41,696 nucleotides of DNA from Actinomycetota bacterium (lineage in GTDB: Bacteria > Actinomycetota > CADDZG01 > JAHWKV01). Shown here piece by piece: positions 33,835-41,479 of the stretch. The notes under the pieces were generated by a model that was not told where the DNA came from, did no database searches, and saw only the letters and a program-made list of their open reading frames with translations. Position 1 is the first letter of the stretch. Each line of letters begins with the position of its first letter. Where the stretch lies: the NCBI GenBank assembly GCA_035759705.1, contig DASTUJ010000014.1:1-41696 (forward strand), written 5' to 3'. The translations under genes were made by a program, and so were the position numbers.

Positions 33835-34782
33835 CTAGTTCGAGGAGTCGGAGGAGGGGCGCTCGCTGTAGAAGGCGATCTTCGTGCCGTCCGGCGACCA
33901 TGCCGCGAAGCGGTCGATGCCGGGGCTGTTGGTGATGCGCCTCTGGTCCGAGCCGTCGGTCTTCATCGTGTAGAGCTCACGGTTGTCGTCCCGGACCGAG
34001 TCGAAAGCAATCAGCTGGCCGTCGGGCGAGAACGCAGGGAAGTTGTCGAAACCGTCGCTGGTGGTTAGCCGGATCTGCCGGGAGCCGTCGGCCTCCATGA
34101 CGTAGACCTCGAAGTTGCCCTCGCCGTCACGCTGGCTGATGAACGCGATCTGGGAGCCGTCGGGTGACCAGGAGGGCGAGCCGTCCACGGCCTCGCTGTC
34201 GGTCAGGACCTTGGTGTTCTCGCCGTCGGCATCCATCACGAAGACCTCGTAGTTGCCGTTCCGGTTGCTCTCGAAGGCAATCTGGCTGCCGTCCGGGGAG
34301 AACGCAGCCAGCCCGTCGTTGTCCTGGTTGTTGGTCAGCCGGCGCTGGTTGGAGCCGTCGGCGTCCATCACGTAGATCTCGCGGTTGCCGTCCCGGTCGC
34401 TGTTGAACGCGATCTGGGAGCCGTCGGGGGACCAGTCGGGTGAGAAGTCCTCGGCGCTGTTGTCGGTCAGGCGCTTGGCGTTGGAGCCGTCGGCGTCCAT
34501 GACGTAGATCTCGAAGTTGCCGTCCCGGTTGGTGTTGAAAGCGATCTTGTCGCCGTCGGGGGACCAGTCCGGCGAGGAGTCGACGCCGGAGGTGTTGGTG
34601 ATCCTGGTGACGTTCGAGCCGTCGGCGTTCATGAAGAAGATGTCCTGGACCTGGCTGGTGGTGGCCTCGGTTTGGGGGTCTTCGTTGTCGCCGCCGCATG
34701 CGGACGAGACGAGCATCAGGGCGGCCGCCAGGCCCGCCGCCACTACCGATCCTCGACTTTTTCGCACAGGCCTACCTACCAT
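33835..34782 (-). CDS. TolB-like beta-propeller lipoprotein
   Basis: The 315-residue protein has a lipoprotein signal with lipobox LVSSAC (Cys about 29), then six tandem WD40-like (PD40) blades of about 43 residues, each of the form YVMDADGSN-x2-RLT-x9-SPDGSQIAF-x4-DGN. These make a six-bladed propeller resembling the TolB C-terminal domain. In Gram-positives such lipoproteins are surface-anchored and of unknown function. The DNA repeats with a period near 130 bp at 33860-34640 encode these blades. It ends 1 bp before the fabI start. Confidence 0.85.
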   Translation of the reverse strand: MVGRPVRKSRGSVVAAGLAAALMLVSSACGGDNEDPQTEATTSQVQDIFFMNADGSNVTRITNTSGVDSSPDWSPDGDKIAFNTNRDGNFEIYVMDADGSNAKRLTDNSAEDFSPDWSPDGSQIAFNSDRDGNREIYVMDADGSNQRRLTNNQDNDGLAAFSPDGSQIAFESNRNGNYEVFVMDADGENTKVLTDSEAVDGSPSWSPDGSQIAFISQRDGEGNFEVYVMEADGSRQIRLTTSDGFDNFPAFSPDGQLIAFDSVRDDNRELYTMKTDGSDQRRITNSPGIDRFAAWSPDGTKIAFYSERPSSDSSN

Positions 34783-34826
34783 CTGTCTACCAATGAAGGA
34801 TCCGGGGCGGGGGCGGTGGAGGACCT

Positions 34827-35621
34827 TTAGGTCCTGTTCACCGGTGCTGATGCCTCCGCCACGGCCAGGGTGGACGTAACCGATTCCGATTCGGGCAGTG
34901 CACGCACCACCACTTCATCCAGAACACTATCGTAATCGGCCAGCCTTGAGGTGTAATCCCCGCTGTGGTCGGTTACCCCGACACCGGCCAGCGGGACCCC
35001 CATCGCAGTGAAATGCCGGGTGTAGGCGGGGTAGCCGTTGTACTTGGCGGCCTCGGCGGCCACCCGATCGACCGCGCCGTCGCCGATGGCGCAGCGCACG
35101 TAGCAGGCCAGCTCGGGCACGCCGTAGCGTCCCGAACGTTTTGCCCCCTGCGCCACCCGGGCCTTCGCCCACTCGATCCGTTCCGGGACCATCCAGTTGA
35201 GAAGGACGGTGTCGGCTACCTCGCCGGCCAGCCGGCACATCTGCGGGCCCATCGCGGCGACCCCGATCCGAAGATCCGGGCCCAGAAGGTCCCTCAGAGC
35301 CGCGACCGCCTCCCGGACGGCGCGGATCGGGGTGGGGGAGGACCCGGAACCGACGCCGAGGACCAGGCGATCCAGCGGGATCTCGAGCTCCCGCACGACC
35401 TCGGCGATCTCTTGCGGAGGACGGCGGTGCACTGCAACGACCCCGACTCCGACCCGCAGCCGGTCGCTCGCATCCGCCATGGCCGCGGCGGTCACTATCC
35501 CGTCGGCTCCGGGTGTGTCGTTGCTCCAGATGGATGAGTAGCCGAGCCGCTCGACCCGGGCGGCGATCTCCTGGGCTCTTTCGAGATCCTCTGTCGCCGG
35601 GATGGCGAATCCGCGGCGCAC
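34827..35621 (-). CDS. LLM-class F420-dependent oxidoreductase
   Basis: The 264-residue protein has a luciferase-like TIM-barrel pattern: an N-terminal strand, YSSIWSNDTPGADGIVTAAAMA, LRVGVGVVAVHRRPPQEIAEVV, LVLGVGSGSS and LRDLLGPDLRIGVAAMGPQMCRLAGEVADTVLLNWM. It is shorter than typical members (about 300-340) but complete. It probably uses F420, as most actinobacterial relatives do; FMN is possible. Translation appears to start at GTG 35621, right next to the stop of the preceding gene. Confidence 0.8.
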   Translation of the reverse strand: MRRGFAIPATEDLERAQEIAARVERLGYSSIWSNDTPGADGIVTAAAMADASDRLRVGVGVVAVHRRPPQEIAEVVRELEIPLDRLVLGVGSGSSPTPIRAVREAVAALRDLLGPDLRIGVAAMGPQMCRLAGEVADTVLLNWMVPERIEWAKARVAQGAKRSGRYGVPELACYVRCAIGDGAVDRVAAEAAKYNGYPAYTRHFTAMGVPLAGVGVTDHSGDYTSRLADYDSVLDEVVVRALPESESVTSTLAVAEASAPVNRT

Positions 35622-36380
35622 TTAGGGGAGGAGGTGCCCGGCTACCTCTGAGATAACCGGCCAGATGCGTTCGTCGTCCCGGGCCAGCTTGCCGAAGTCG
35701 TGCTCGATGCCGTGACGGTCCCAGGCAGTCCCGTTGGTCTCGACGCAGATCTTGGGGTCGTCATTCAGCAGGATGAACCAGAAGCGGTAGGCGGTGACGC
35801 CGAACGGGTCGGACTCTTTGACCGTGCGGAGGCGGTCGGCCGCTTCGGGGAAAAGCTCGAACCGGCTCTCCCAGACACCTCCGAAGCCGTCGGACGTGTC
35901 CAGGTAACCGTTCTGGCAGTCCCAGAAGAACTTTCCGAAGGAGGCGTTGAATGCGATGTGGGTCAAAAAGCCCGCGATGAAGCGGTAGACCGTGACCTCG
36001 TTGGTCGATGGCTTCAGCTTGGCCACCGGCGGGAGGTTGCAAAAGGCGCTCAGTTTGCGCATCGGCTCACGGGGGTCTTCGGCGTTGAAGAACTCGGACC
36101 AGAAGTCCGGCCAGTTCTTGAAGGTCTGGGAGCCGTTGGGGCGGCGGAAGTGGTACTGCACGCCGCCGAGACGGTTGAGCTCCAGGCGCTGGTAGGGCTG
36201 GAAGCCGGGGTCGAGGAGCAGCGACAGGCTGTCGTTCTGGCCGCCGCCCGGGTGGGTCTGGATGATCCGGGTCTTGGGGTAGCGCCGGACCATCTCGGCT
36301 GCGACCCGCCAGGAGGCGATCTCCAGAAGCTGGCGGCTGGGATGACGCGCAGAATATGAGGCCGGAATCGTCCGCCTCAT
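35622..36380 (-). CDS. Hypothetical protein
   Basis: The 252-residue protein has no signal peptide or membrane helix. It contains IIQTHPGGGQNDSLSLLLDP early, a Trp/Phe-rich centre (FKNWPDFWSEFFN) and FGVTAYRFWFILLNDDPKICVETNGTAWDRHG. It reads as a soluble alpha/beta protein and I recognise no family. It is divergent from nrdR and followed immediately by the LLM oxidoreductase gene, with which it should be co-transcribed. Confidence 0.6.
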   Translation of the reverse strand: MRRTIPASYSARHPSRQLLEIASWRVAAEMVRRYPKTRIIQTHPGGGQNDSLSLLLDPGFQPYQRLELNRLGGVQYHFRRPNGSQTFKNWPDFWSEFFNAEDPREPMRKLSAFCNLPPVAKLKPSTNEVTVYRFIAGFLTHIAFNASFGKFFWDCQNGYLDTSDGFGGVWESRFELFPEAADRLRTVKESDPFGVTAYRFWFILLNDDPKICVETNGTAWDRHGIEHDFGKLARDDERIWPVISEVAGHLLP

Positions 36381-36536
36381 GCCGTCATCCCTTCATTCCG
36401 AAGGGCAAACATCTCACTGGAACCATGCTGCGAACGGTTATCCGAGATGTCACTGTGTGACCCTTTCCGCTCTGTGCTCCTATCTATTAACTCACGCTGA
36501 CGTTCTTTACACGTAACGTACTATTGGTTTCATCCC
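36381..36536. promoter_or_regulatory. nrdR upstream region
   Basis: This 156-bp divergent spacer is less GC-rich than its surroundings. TACTAT at 36519-36524 could be the nrdR -10 element and would place the start site about 6 bases before the ATG, giving almost no leader; no Shine-Dalgarno is seen. I saw no clear NrdR-box pair here. Confidence 0.4.
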
Positions 36537-37025
36537 ATGCGGTGTCCATTTTGCTCTCATCCCGAAGACCACGTTGTCGACTCGCGCATGGCCGAGGAAG
36601 GCCGAGCCATCCGCCGTCGACGCCAGTGCGAGAGCTGCGGTCAGCGGTACACCACCTACGAGCGTATCGAGGAGATCCCCCTCCTTGTCCAAAAGCGCTC
36701 CGGACAGCGTGAAGCATTCGACAAGGAAAAGCTAATTTCCGGCGTCCGCAAAGCGTGCAAAAACCGGCCGGTTTCCAACGACGATCTTGACAAGCTGGCC
36801 GAGGACGTCGTCGAGACCGTCAAGGAGGAGGGGAGCAGCGTGGTCATGAGCGCCGACCTCGGACTCCAGATCCTGGAGCGCCTGAGGGTACTGGACGACG
36901 TCGCCTACCTGCGCTTCGCCTCGGTCTACAAGGACTTTCAGGAGCTGAACGACTTCGAGAAGGAGCTGGGCCTGCTTCAAAAGAAGCTGCCGCCCAAGGA
37001 ACGACCGGCCACACCTAAGACTTGA
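36537..37025 (+). CDS. nrdR: Transcriptional repressor NrdR
   Basis: NrdR senses ATP/dATP and represses ribonucleotide reductase genes. The 162-residue protein has the N-terminal zinc ribbon with C3, C6, C31 and C34 (MRCPFC and CESCGQRYTTYER) and an ATP-cone domain (about 45-135, LVQKRSGQREAFDKEKLISGVRKAC). Length and motifs are standard. Its stop overlaps the start of the dUTPase gene, putting two nucleotide-pool functions in one transcript. Confidence 0.95.
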   Translation: MRCPFCSHPEDHVVDSRMAEEGRAIRRRRQCESCGQRYTTYERIEEIPLLVQKRSGQREAFDKEKLISGVRKACKNRPVSNDDLDKLAEDVVETVKEEGSSVVMSADLGLQILERLRVLDDVAYLRFASVYKDFQELNDFEKELGLLQKKLPPKERPATPKT

Positions 37026-37462
37026 GCGAGCCGGTTCGGGTCCAGGTACTAAGGATGGACCCCGATATGCCGATGGTTCGCCCGGCCAAGCCGGGCGACG
37101 CAGGAGTCGACCTCAGGTCGACCGAAGCAATGACCATCGAGCCGGGGGCGCGCTGCCTGATTCCGACCGGCCTCGCCGTCGCCATACCCGAAGGCTACGC
37201 CGGGTTCGTCCAGCCCCGGTCGGGGATGGCAATCAACAAGGGACTCGGCCTTTTGAACTCTCCTGGACTGATCGACTCCGGCTACCGCGGCGAGCTAAAG
37301 GTCATCGCCATAAACCTGGGTTCCGGTGTGCTCACGATCGAGCGTGGGGACCGGATTGCGCAGTTGGTTATCCTCCCGGTGCCAGCCTTTTTGTACGAAG
37401 AGGTGACGGAACTTCCCGGTTCCGAACGGGGCGCCGGGGGCTTCGGCTCGACGGGGACCTAG
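37022..37462 (+). CDS. dut: dUTP diphosphatase
   Basis: The 146-residue enzyme hydrolyses dUTP to dUMP, keeping uracil out of DNA and feeding dTMP synthesis. All five trimeric-dUTPase motifs are visible: PGDAGVDLRS, QPRSGMAINKG, GLIDSGYRGELKVIAINL, RGDRIAQLVILP and the C-terminal glycine arm RGAGGFGSTGT. Translation starts at TTG 37022 within a TTGA overlap with nrdR, so expression is coupled. Confidence 0.95.
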   Translation: MSEPVRVQVLRMDPDMPMVRPAKPGDAGVDLRSTEAMTIEPGARCLIPTGLAVAIPEGYAGFVQPRSGMAINKGLGLLNSPGLIDSGYRGELKVIAINLGSGVLTIERGDRIAQLVILPVPAFLYEEVTELPGSERGAGGFGSTGT

Positions 37463-37514
37463 ACCCGAACTCTGGTGGCCTCCGTACCTCAAGGCTGCTA
37501 GGATGGAACTTCCC

Positions 37515-37590
37515 GCGGACGTGGCTCAGTTGGTAGAGCATCACCTTGCCAAGGTGAGGGTCGCCAGTTCGAATCTGGTCGTCCGCTCCA
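37515..37590 (+). tRNA. tRNA-Gly(GCC)
   Basis: The 76-base sequence folds into a standard cloverleaf: acceptor GCGGACG/CGTCCGC, D-stem GCTC/GAGC, anticodon stem TCACC/GGTGA with loop TTGCCAA (anticodon GCC at positions 34-36), T-stem GCCAG/CTGGT with TTCGAAT, discriminator T and an encoded CCA. GCC reads GGC and GGU glycine codons, which dominate in this genome. TAGGAT at 37499-37504 is a likely -10 element. Confidence 0.97.
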
Positions 37591-37605
37591 AAGCTTCAGG
37601 CGCAG

Positions 37606-37632
37606 GCGAGGAATTCTCCTCGGATTCCTCGC
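37606..37632 (+). terminator. Hairpin terminator after tRNA-Gly
   Basis: GCGAGGAAT (37606-37614) and ATTCCTCGC (37624-37632) form a perfect 9-bp stem with a 9-base loop, followed by TTTAAA. It lies 15 bases after the tRNA CCA end, fitting a terminator for the tRNA transcript. Confidence 0.75.
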
Positions 37633-37718
37633 TTTAAACGCTCTAGTATCAATCTGAACCGCACCAGCGGTTTGCGCCGGCAGTCGTTGTCAAGGCTGTT
37701 GGTCACGCGGGAGTTCAG

Positions 37719-38180
37719 ATGTCCGAGCCCAAGCCCAATCCGTGGCTTCCCCCTCGCTGGTTCATCCGGCTTGCCTGGTTCACCCATCGCCGCCTCTACC
37801 GCCTGACACGCGGGCGCCTGGGTCTATGGCGGCCGAAGCCCGACGCCTGGGGCGTCATGCGCCTAAACACCGTGGGGCGGCGGACCGGCCTTGAACGCAG
37901 CGTAATGGTCGGCTATTTCGAGGATGGGCCGAACCTCGTCACCCTGGCGATGAACGGCTGGGGAGAGGGCGAGCCGGCGTGGTGGCTGAACCTGCAGGCC
38001 CAGCCGGACATTCGCGTCGACCTGCCCGACGGGCCGCGCATGGTCACCGCCCGATCGGCCGCCGGCGAGGAGCGGGAACGGCTGTGGTCGCGGTGGAGAG
38101 AGATCGACAAAAACCTCGACGCCTACGCGACGCTCCGCCCCACCGAGACCGCGGTCGTCATCCTGGAACCGCGGCCGTGA
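37719..38180 (+). CDS. Deazaflavin (F420)-dependent nitroreductase/quinone reductase family protein
   Basis: The 153-residue protein matches the split-barrel F420H2-dependent Ddn family: LNTVGRRTGLERSVMVGYFEDGPNLVTLAMNGW (cofactor-binding start of the barrel), PAWWLNLQAQPDIRVDLPDG and RPTETAVVILEPRP. Members reduce quinones or nitro compounds with F420H2. The N-terminal helix (PPRWFIRLAWFTHRRLYRL) could sit at the membrane. The start ATG 37719 has only a weak GGGAG upstream. Confidence 0.87.
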   Translation: MSEPKPNPWLPPRWFIRLAWFTHRRLYRLTRGRLGLWRPKPDAWGVMRLNTVGRRTGLERSVMVGYFEDGPNLVTLAMNGWGEGEPAWWLNLQAQPDIRVDLPDGPRMVTARSAAGEERERLWSRWREIDKNLDAYATLRPTETAVVILEPRP

Positions 38181-38200
38181 GGTGAGGTGGAAGTTGCTCG

Positions 38201-38995
38201 TTATGCCCGGCTGGGGTCCCGGTTGTACAGGCGCACCGCCCACAGGTAACCGGCCAGCGAAAGAGCAACGCTCCAGGCGGCCATGATGGCTGCGCTGTCG
38301 CCGATCGGCGTCCCGGTGAGCAGGCCCCGGACCGTCTCGATCACCGGCGTGAACGGCTGGTGCTCGGCAAACAGGCGAAGGGCGGTCGGCATCGACTCAG
38401 TCGGCACGAAACCGCTTCCGAAGAAGGGGAGCAGCACCAGCGGCATGGGCAGGTTGCTCGCGGCCTCGACGGTCTTGCTGGCCAGCCCGAGGGCTACGCA
38501 CAGCCAGGTGAGCGCCAGAATGATCAGGCAGAGCACACCGTAGGTGGCCAGCCACTCGGCCGGGGTGGCGTTGGGCCGGAAGCCGAGGGCAAGAGCGACC
38601 CCCAGCACCAGGGTCACTCCGATCAGCGACTGGATCATGCTGCCGACGACGTGCCCGGTAAGCACCGACGGTCGGTAGATCGCCATCGTCCGGAAGCGGG
38701 CGATGATGCCCTCGGTCATGTCCATCGCCACGGTGATCGCCGTCCCCTGAGCCGCCGACGCAACCGAGATCATCAGGATCCCGGGCACGACGTACTCGAG
38801 GTACTCGGCCCGTCCCCCAGTCACGCCTCCCAGGCCGGCCCCCAGTGTGCCGCCGAAGACGTAGACGAACAGCAGCAGGAAGACCACCGGCATTCCCACG
38901 AGGATCACTGTCATCGACGGGTAGCGAACCATGCGCTTGAGGTTCCGGCGGAGCATGGTTGCGGAGTCGCTTACTGCGTAGGAAAGGGCGGTCAT
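38201..38995 (-). CDS. ABC-2 type exporter permease (DrrB-like)
   Basis: The 264-residue membrane protein has about six hydrophobic segments and the DrrB-style signature: RNLKRMVRYPSMTVILVGMPVVFLLLFVYVFGG, EYVVPGILMI, GIIARFRTMAIYRPSVLTGH and FFGSGFVPTESMP. It should form the channel with the ATPase encoded just upstream (ATGA overlap at 38992-38995). The substrate is unknown; drugs or lipids are the usual cargo. Confidence 0.88.
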   Translation of the reverse strand: MTALSYAVSDSATMLRRNLKRMVRYPSMTVILVGMPVVFLLLFVYVFGGTLGAGLGGVTGGRAEYLEYVVPGILMISVASAAQGTAITVAMDMTEGIIARFRTMAIYRPSVLTGHVVGSMIQSLIGVTLVLGVALALGFRPNATPAEWLATYGVLCLIILALTWLCVALGLASKTVEAASNLPMPLVLLPFFGSGFVPTESMPTALRLFAEHQPFTPVIETVRGLLTGTPIGDSAAIMAAWSVALSLAGYLWAVRLYNRDPSRA

Positions 38996-39921
38996 AGTGC
39001 AGGCTCCTTTTCGGCTTTGCCGGTGAGGGCGAAGAAGACGTCGTCCAGGTCGGGCGAGTGGATGGTGAGGCCCTCGACCTCTATGGATTCGTCGTCGAGA
39101 CGGCTGAGGAGCGCCTTCAACGACTTGAGGCTGCCGTCGCTCGGAACCTGGAGGGCGAGATCCTCGCCGCCGGAGGTTCGAAGGGCCCGGCCGGCGTGCT
39201 GCATGCTCTCGGCGTCGGCGAACTGAAGGCGGACGTGCCCCCCGGGCACCAGGCGCTTGAGCTGGTCCGGGGTGCCTTCGGCGACCACTCTGCCGCCGTC
39301 GAGGACCGCAATGCGGTCGGCAAGCTCGTCGGCCTCCTCGAGTTGCTGCGTCGTCAGGAAGACGGTCACTCCGCCCGACACGAGGTCCCGGATGATCTGC
39401 CACATCGTGTGCCGGCTCCTGGGGTCGAGGCCCGTGGTCGGCTCGTCCAGGAACAGGATGCGCGGCCGGCCGACCAGCCCCATGGCGAGGTCGAGCCGCC
39501 GCTTCATCCCTCCCGAGTAGGCGGCCAGAGTCTGCTTGCCCGCCTCGACCAGGTCGAACTGCTCCAGCAGCTCTGCAGCCCGGCGGCGGCCCTCGCCCCG
39601 GCGCAGGTGCTGCAGGTCGGCCATGAGCATCAGGTTCTCCTCCCCGGTCAGCAGGTTGTCGACCGCCGAGAACTGGCCCGTCACCCCGATGACCGCCCTG
39701 ACTGCCTCCGGTTCCCGGGCCACGTCGTGCCCGGCCACCAGCGCCTCCCCGCCGCCGGCGCCGATGAGCGTCGACAGGATGTTCACCACCGTCGTCTTGC
39801 CCGCCCCGTTTGGCCCCAGGAGCGAAAAGATCGTTCCCTCGGCGACGTCCAGGTCGATGCCGTCCAGGACTACCTTGTCCCCGTAGGACTTGCGCAGCCC
39901 GGTTACCGAAATTGCCGGCAC
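38992..39921 (-). CDS. ABC transporter ATP-binding protein (DrrA-like)
   Basis: The 309-residue ATPase has Walker A GPNGAGKTT (about 36-44), the Q-loop at VTGQFSAVDNLLTG, signature YSGGMKRR (about 135), Walker B ILFLDEPTTGLD (about 155) and the H-loop T-TQQLEEAD. The C-terminal extension of about 80 residues with ADAESMQHAG is typical of DrrA drug-export ATPases, which have Gln instead of His in the switch. It is 1 bp from the DUF4097 gene and coupled to the permease. Confidence 0.92.
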   Translation of the reverse strand: MPAISVTGLRKSYGDKVVLDGIDLDVAEGTIFSLLGPNGAGKTTVVNILSTLIGAGGGEALVAGHDVAREPEAVRAVIGVTGQFSAVDNLLTGEENLMLMADLQHLRRGEGRRRAAELLEQFDLVEAGKQTLAAYSGGMKRRLDLAMGLVGRPRILFLDEPTTGLDPRSRHTMWQIIRDLVSGGVTVFLTTQQLEEADELADRIAVLDGGRVVAEGTPDQLKRLVPGGHVRLQFADAESMQHAGRALRTSGGEDLALQVPSDGSLKSLKALLSRLDDESIEVEGLTIHSPDLDDVFFALTGKAEKEPAL

Positions 39922-39922
39922 T

Positions 39923-40780
39923 TCAACCCTCCTTCCTGTCTGATGTTCTGCTGATGACGATGTCGCCGTGGGAGGTACGAGCCCGGACCTCCACCGTCGA
40001 ATCGGATTGCGCGGGGCCCTCGGCGGGCTCCAGGACGTTGTGGACCGTTCCGTACTTGGTGCTCACGTCGAGCCAGGCGGCGGTGCCCTTCCGAATTCCG
40101 ACAGAGATCTCACCGGACGCGGTCTCCAGTTCCACCTCGCCGCTCGTCGCCTCACCCACCCGGATGTGGCCGTTGGCGGTTTTGACCGTCACGGAGGCCT
40201 GCGGCCGGTCGACAAAGACGCTTCCGTTTGCCGCCCGGACGACCAGATCGCCGGCAACCTCGCCGATCGTGTTCGCGCCGTTGGAGTTCTTCACCTGCCC
40301 GGAACCGCCGATCCGGCCGATCCGGACCTCGCCCGATCCGGTGTCGATGCTGGCGTCACCGGCAACCCGGCCGACCGTGACGTCGCCCATCGCCGTAACG
40401 GCGTGCAGGGAGCCGACATCGCCGAGGCGGATGTGTCCCATCGCGGACTTGAACGTGCAGTCACCGAGCCGTCCTTCGGACGAGAAGTCGCCCATGTCGG
40501 AGTCCCCGGAGACCGTGGAGCCGGATGGGAGCTCGACGGTCACGTTGATCGAGGGGACCCGGCCGATGATGGTGTGCAGCTTGGGCCCCCTGACGACGAG
40601 CCGTCCGCCCACGTACTCAACCTGGGCGTTCTCCGCAGCTTTGGCGTCGGCCTGCTTTGACTTGTTCCGGGGACGGACCTCGACCGTGGTGTCGGTGCGG
40701 TCGGTTGCCACGATCCAGACGTCGCCGACGATCCGGTCGATCGTGACTGAGATGGGTTCGGGCGTGTCGAAAGTTGGCAT
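39923..40780 (-). CDS. DUF4097-family beta-helix protein
   Basis: The 285-residue protein consists of short repeated beta strands rich in Gly, Asp, Ser, and Val (SGDSDMGDFSSEGRLGD, HIRLGDVGSLHAVTAMGDVTVGRVAGDASIDTGSGEVRIGRIGG), the mark of DUF4097 right-handed or polymer-like beta helices. No signal peptide is present. Such proteins are often encoded with regulators and ABC genes and are of unknown function, perhaps scaffolds or regulators. It sits 57 bp after the RHH gene in the same direction. Confidence 0.8.
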   Translation of the reverse strand: MPTFDTPEPISVTIDRIVGDVWIVATDRTDTTVEVRPRNKSKQADAKAAENAQVEYVGGRLVVRGPKLHTIIGRVPSINVTVELPSGSTVSGDSDMGDFSSEGRLGDCTFKSAMGHIRLGDVGSLHAVTAMGDVTVGRVAGDASIDTGSGEVRIGRIGGSGQVKNSNGANTIGEVAGDLVVRAANGSVFVDRPQASVTVKTANGHIRVGEATSGEVELETASGEISVGIRKGTAAWLDVSTKYGTVHNVLEPAEGPAQSDSTVEVRARTSHGDIVISRTSDRKEG

Positions 40781-40837
40781 AGCTGTCTCCTTGAGCCCCG
40801 ATGGGACGATGGTGAAACGTGAGGATTTTTGCGGGTG

Positions 40838-41353
40838 CTAGCGCACCCAGCCGGTGTATCGCTGCCCGCCCGGGGGGCTTCGACGCCGGGTGCGGCGCTC
40901 GTCACCCGGTTCGAGGGAGGCCGACAGAGCCCTGACGAGCCAGGCGTTGACCGAAAGCCGGTCCCGCGCGGCCGCCTCCTCGATACGCAGCTTGAGCTGC
41001 TCGGGGAGTCGAAGCGTCATGCGGGAGGTTCCTCCGTCGCCCGTATCGCCCACCGGCGACGGGGTTTCGGTCGTCGGGACCTCGCCCGAGCCCTCGAAGG
41101 AGTCCGGCGGGGCCGGCTGGGTCACGACGAACTCGGGGTCCCGTCCCCGAAGGCGGAGGTCGACCGAGCCGGGTGCGATCTCCCTGGTGATTTCGTTTGC
41201 CGCGTCCGACAGGACCTCCAGAAGGACAAGCCGGCTTGCGGATTCAAGCGGCGCGATGAGGCGCTGGGCGATGGCCCGGGCCTCGTCGCCGCCCATCTCA
41301 GCGGCGGTCATCAACTCCCGGTGGAGGCTCTCGATGTATGACGTAAGGTTCAT
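40838..41353 (-). CDS. Ribbon-helix-helix (RHH) transcriptional regulator
   Basis: The 171-residue protein has an acidic helical N-terminal domain (1-65), a Pro/Thr-rich linker (about 75-107), and a C-terminal RHH DNA-binding domain (SRMTLRLPEQLKLRIEEAAARDRLSVNAWLVRALSASLE, about 109-147) followed by a basic tail. The layout resembles HicB-like or Arc-like repressors. It heads the operon with DUF4097 and the ABC exporter, so it probably controls that exporter and itself through the sites around 41363-41403. ATG 41353 coincides with the predicted transcription start. Confidence 0.8.
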   Translation of the reverse strand: MNLTSYIESLHRELMTAAEMGGDEARAIAQRLIAPLESASRLVLLEVLSDAANEITREIAPGSVDLRLRGRDPEFVVTQPAPPDSFEGSGEVPTTETPSPVGDTGDGGTSRMTLRLPEQLKLRIEEAAARDRLSVNAWLVRALSASLEPGDERRTRRRSPPGGQRYTGWVR

Positions 41354-41359
41354 GGCACC

Positions 41360-41403
41360 ATAGTGACGTCACAATGACGTCGTGTCAAGTCAAACCGACG
41401 TCA
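41360..41403 (-). promoter_or_regulatory. RHH-operon promoter with phased GACGTC operators
   Basis: On the minus strand TTGACA (41388-41383), a 17-bp spacer and CACTAT (41365-41360) place the start site on the ATG at 41353, so the mRNA is probably leaderless. Three GACGTC-centred elements overlap or flank it: GTGACGTCAC (41363-41372, a perfect palindrome), ATGACGTCGT (41374-41383) and CGACGTCA (41396-41403). Their centres are 11 and 21 bp apart, close to one and two helical turns. A fourth TGACGT lies inside the gene at 41339-41344, out of phase. Confidence 0.6.
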
Positions 41404-41448
41404 GAAGGTGTTAGGAGGAGTTCGAGAAATCTTTTGATGTCGAATTGC

Positions 41449-41475
41449 TTGAAACCCCGGTCTTGGGTGTATCCT
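41449..41475 (+). promoter_or_regulatory. Putative promoter of the edge RNA
   Basis: TATCCT (41470-41475) is a good -10 element. TTGAAA (41449-41454) with a 15-bp spacer or TTGCTT (41445-41450) with 19 bp could be the -35; neither spacing is ideal. Transcription would begin at about 41480-41482, where the first helix of the folded region begins. Confidence 0.45.
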
Positions 41476-41479
41476 GGAT

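Noticed and set aside
33860-34640. Tandem DNA repeats of about 130 bp considered as a mobile or CRISPR-like array
   Set aside because: They encode the six PD40 blades of a beta-propeller lipoprotein and vary at codon level; there are no spacers.
36381-36536. NrdR boxes upstream of nrdR
   Set aside because: No pair of the expected ACACWATATATWGWGT-like sites with helical spacing was found.
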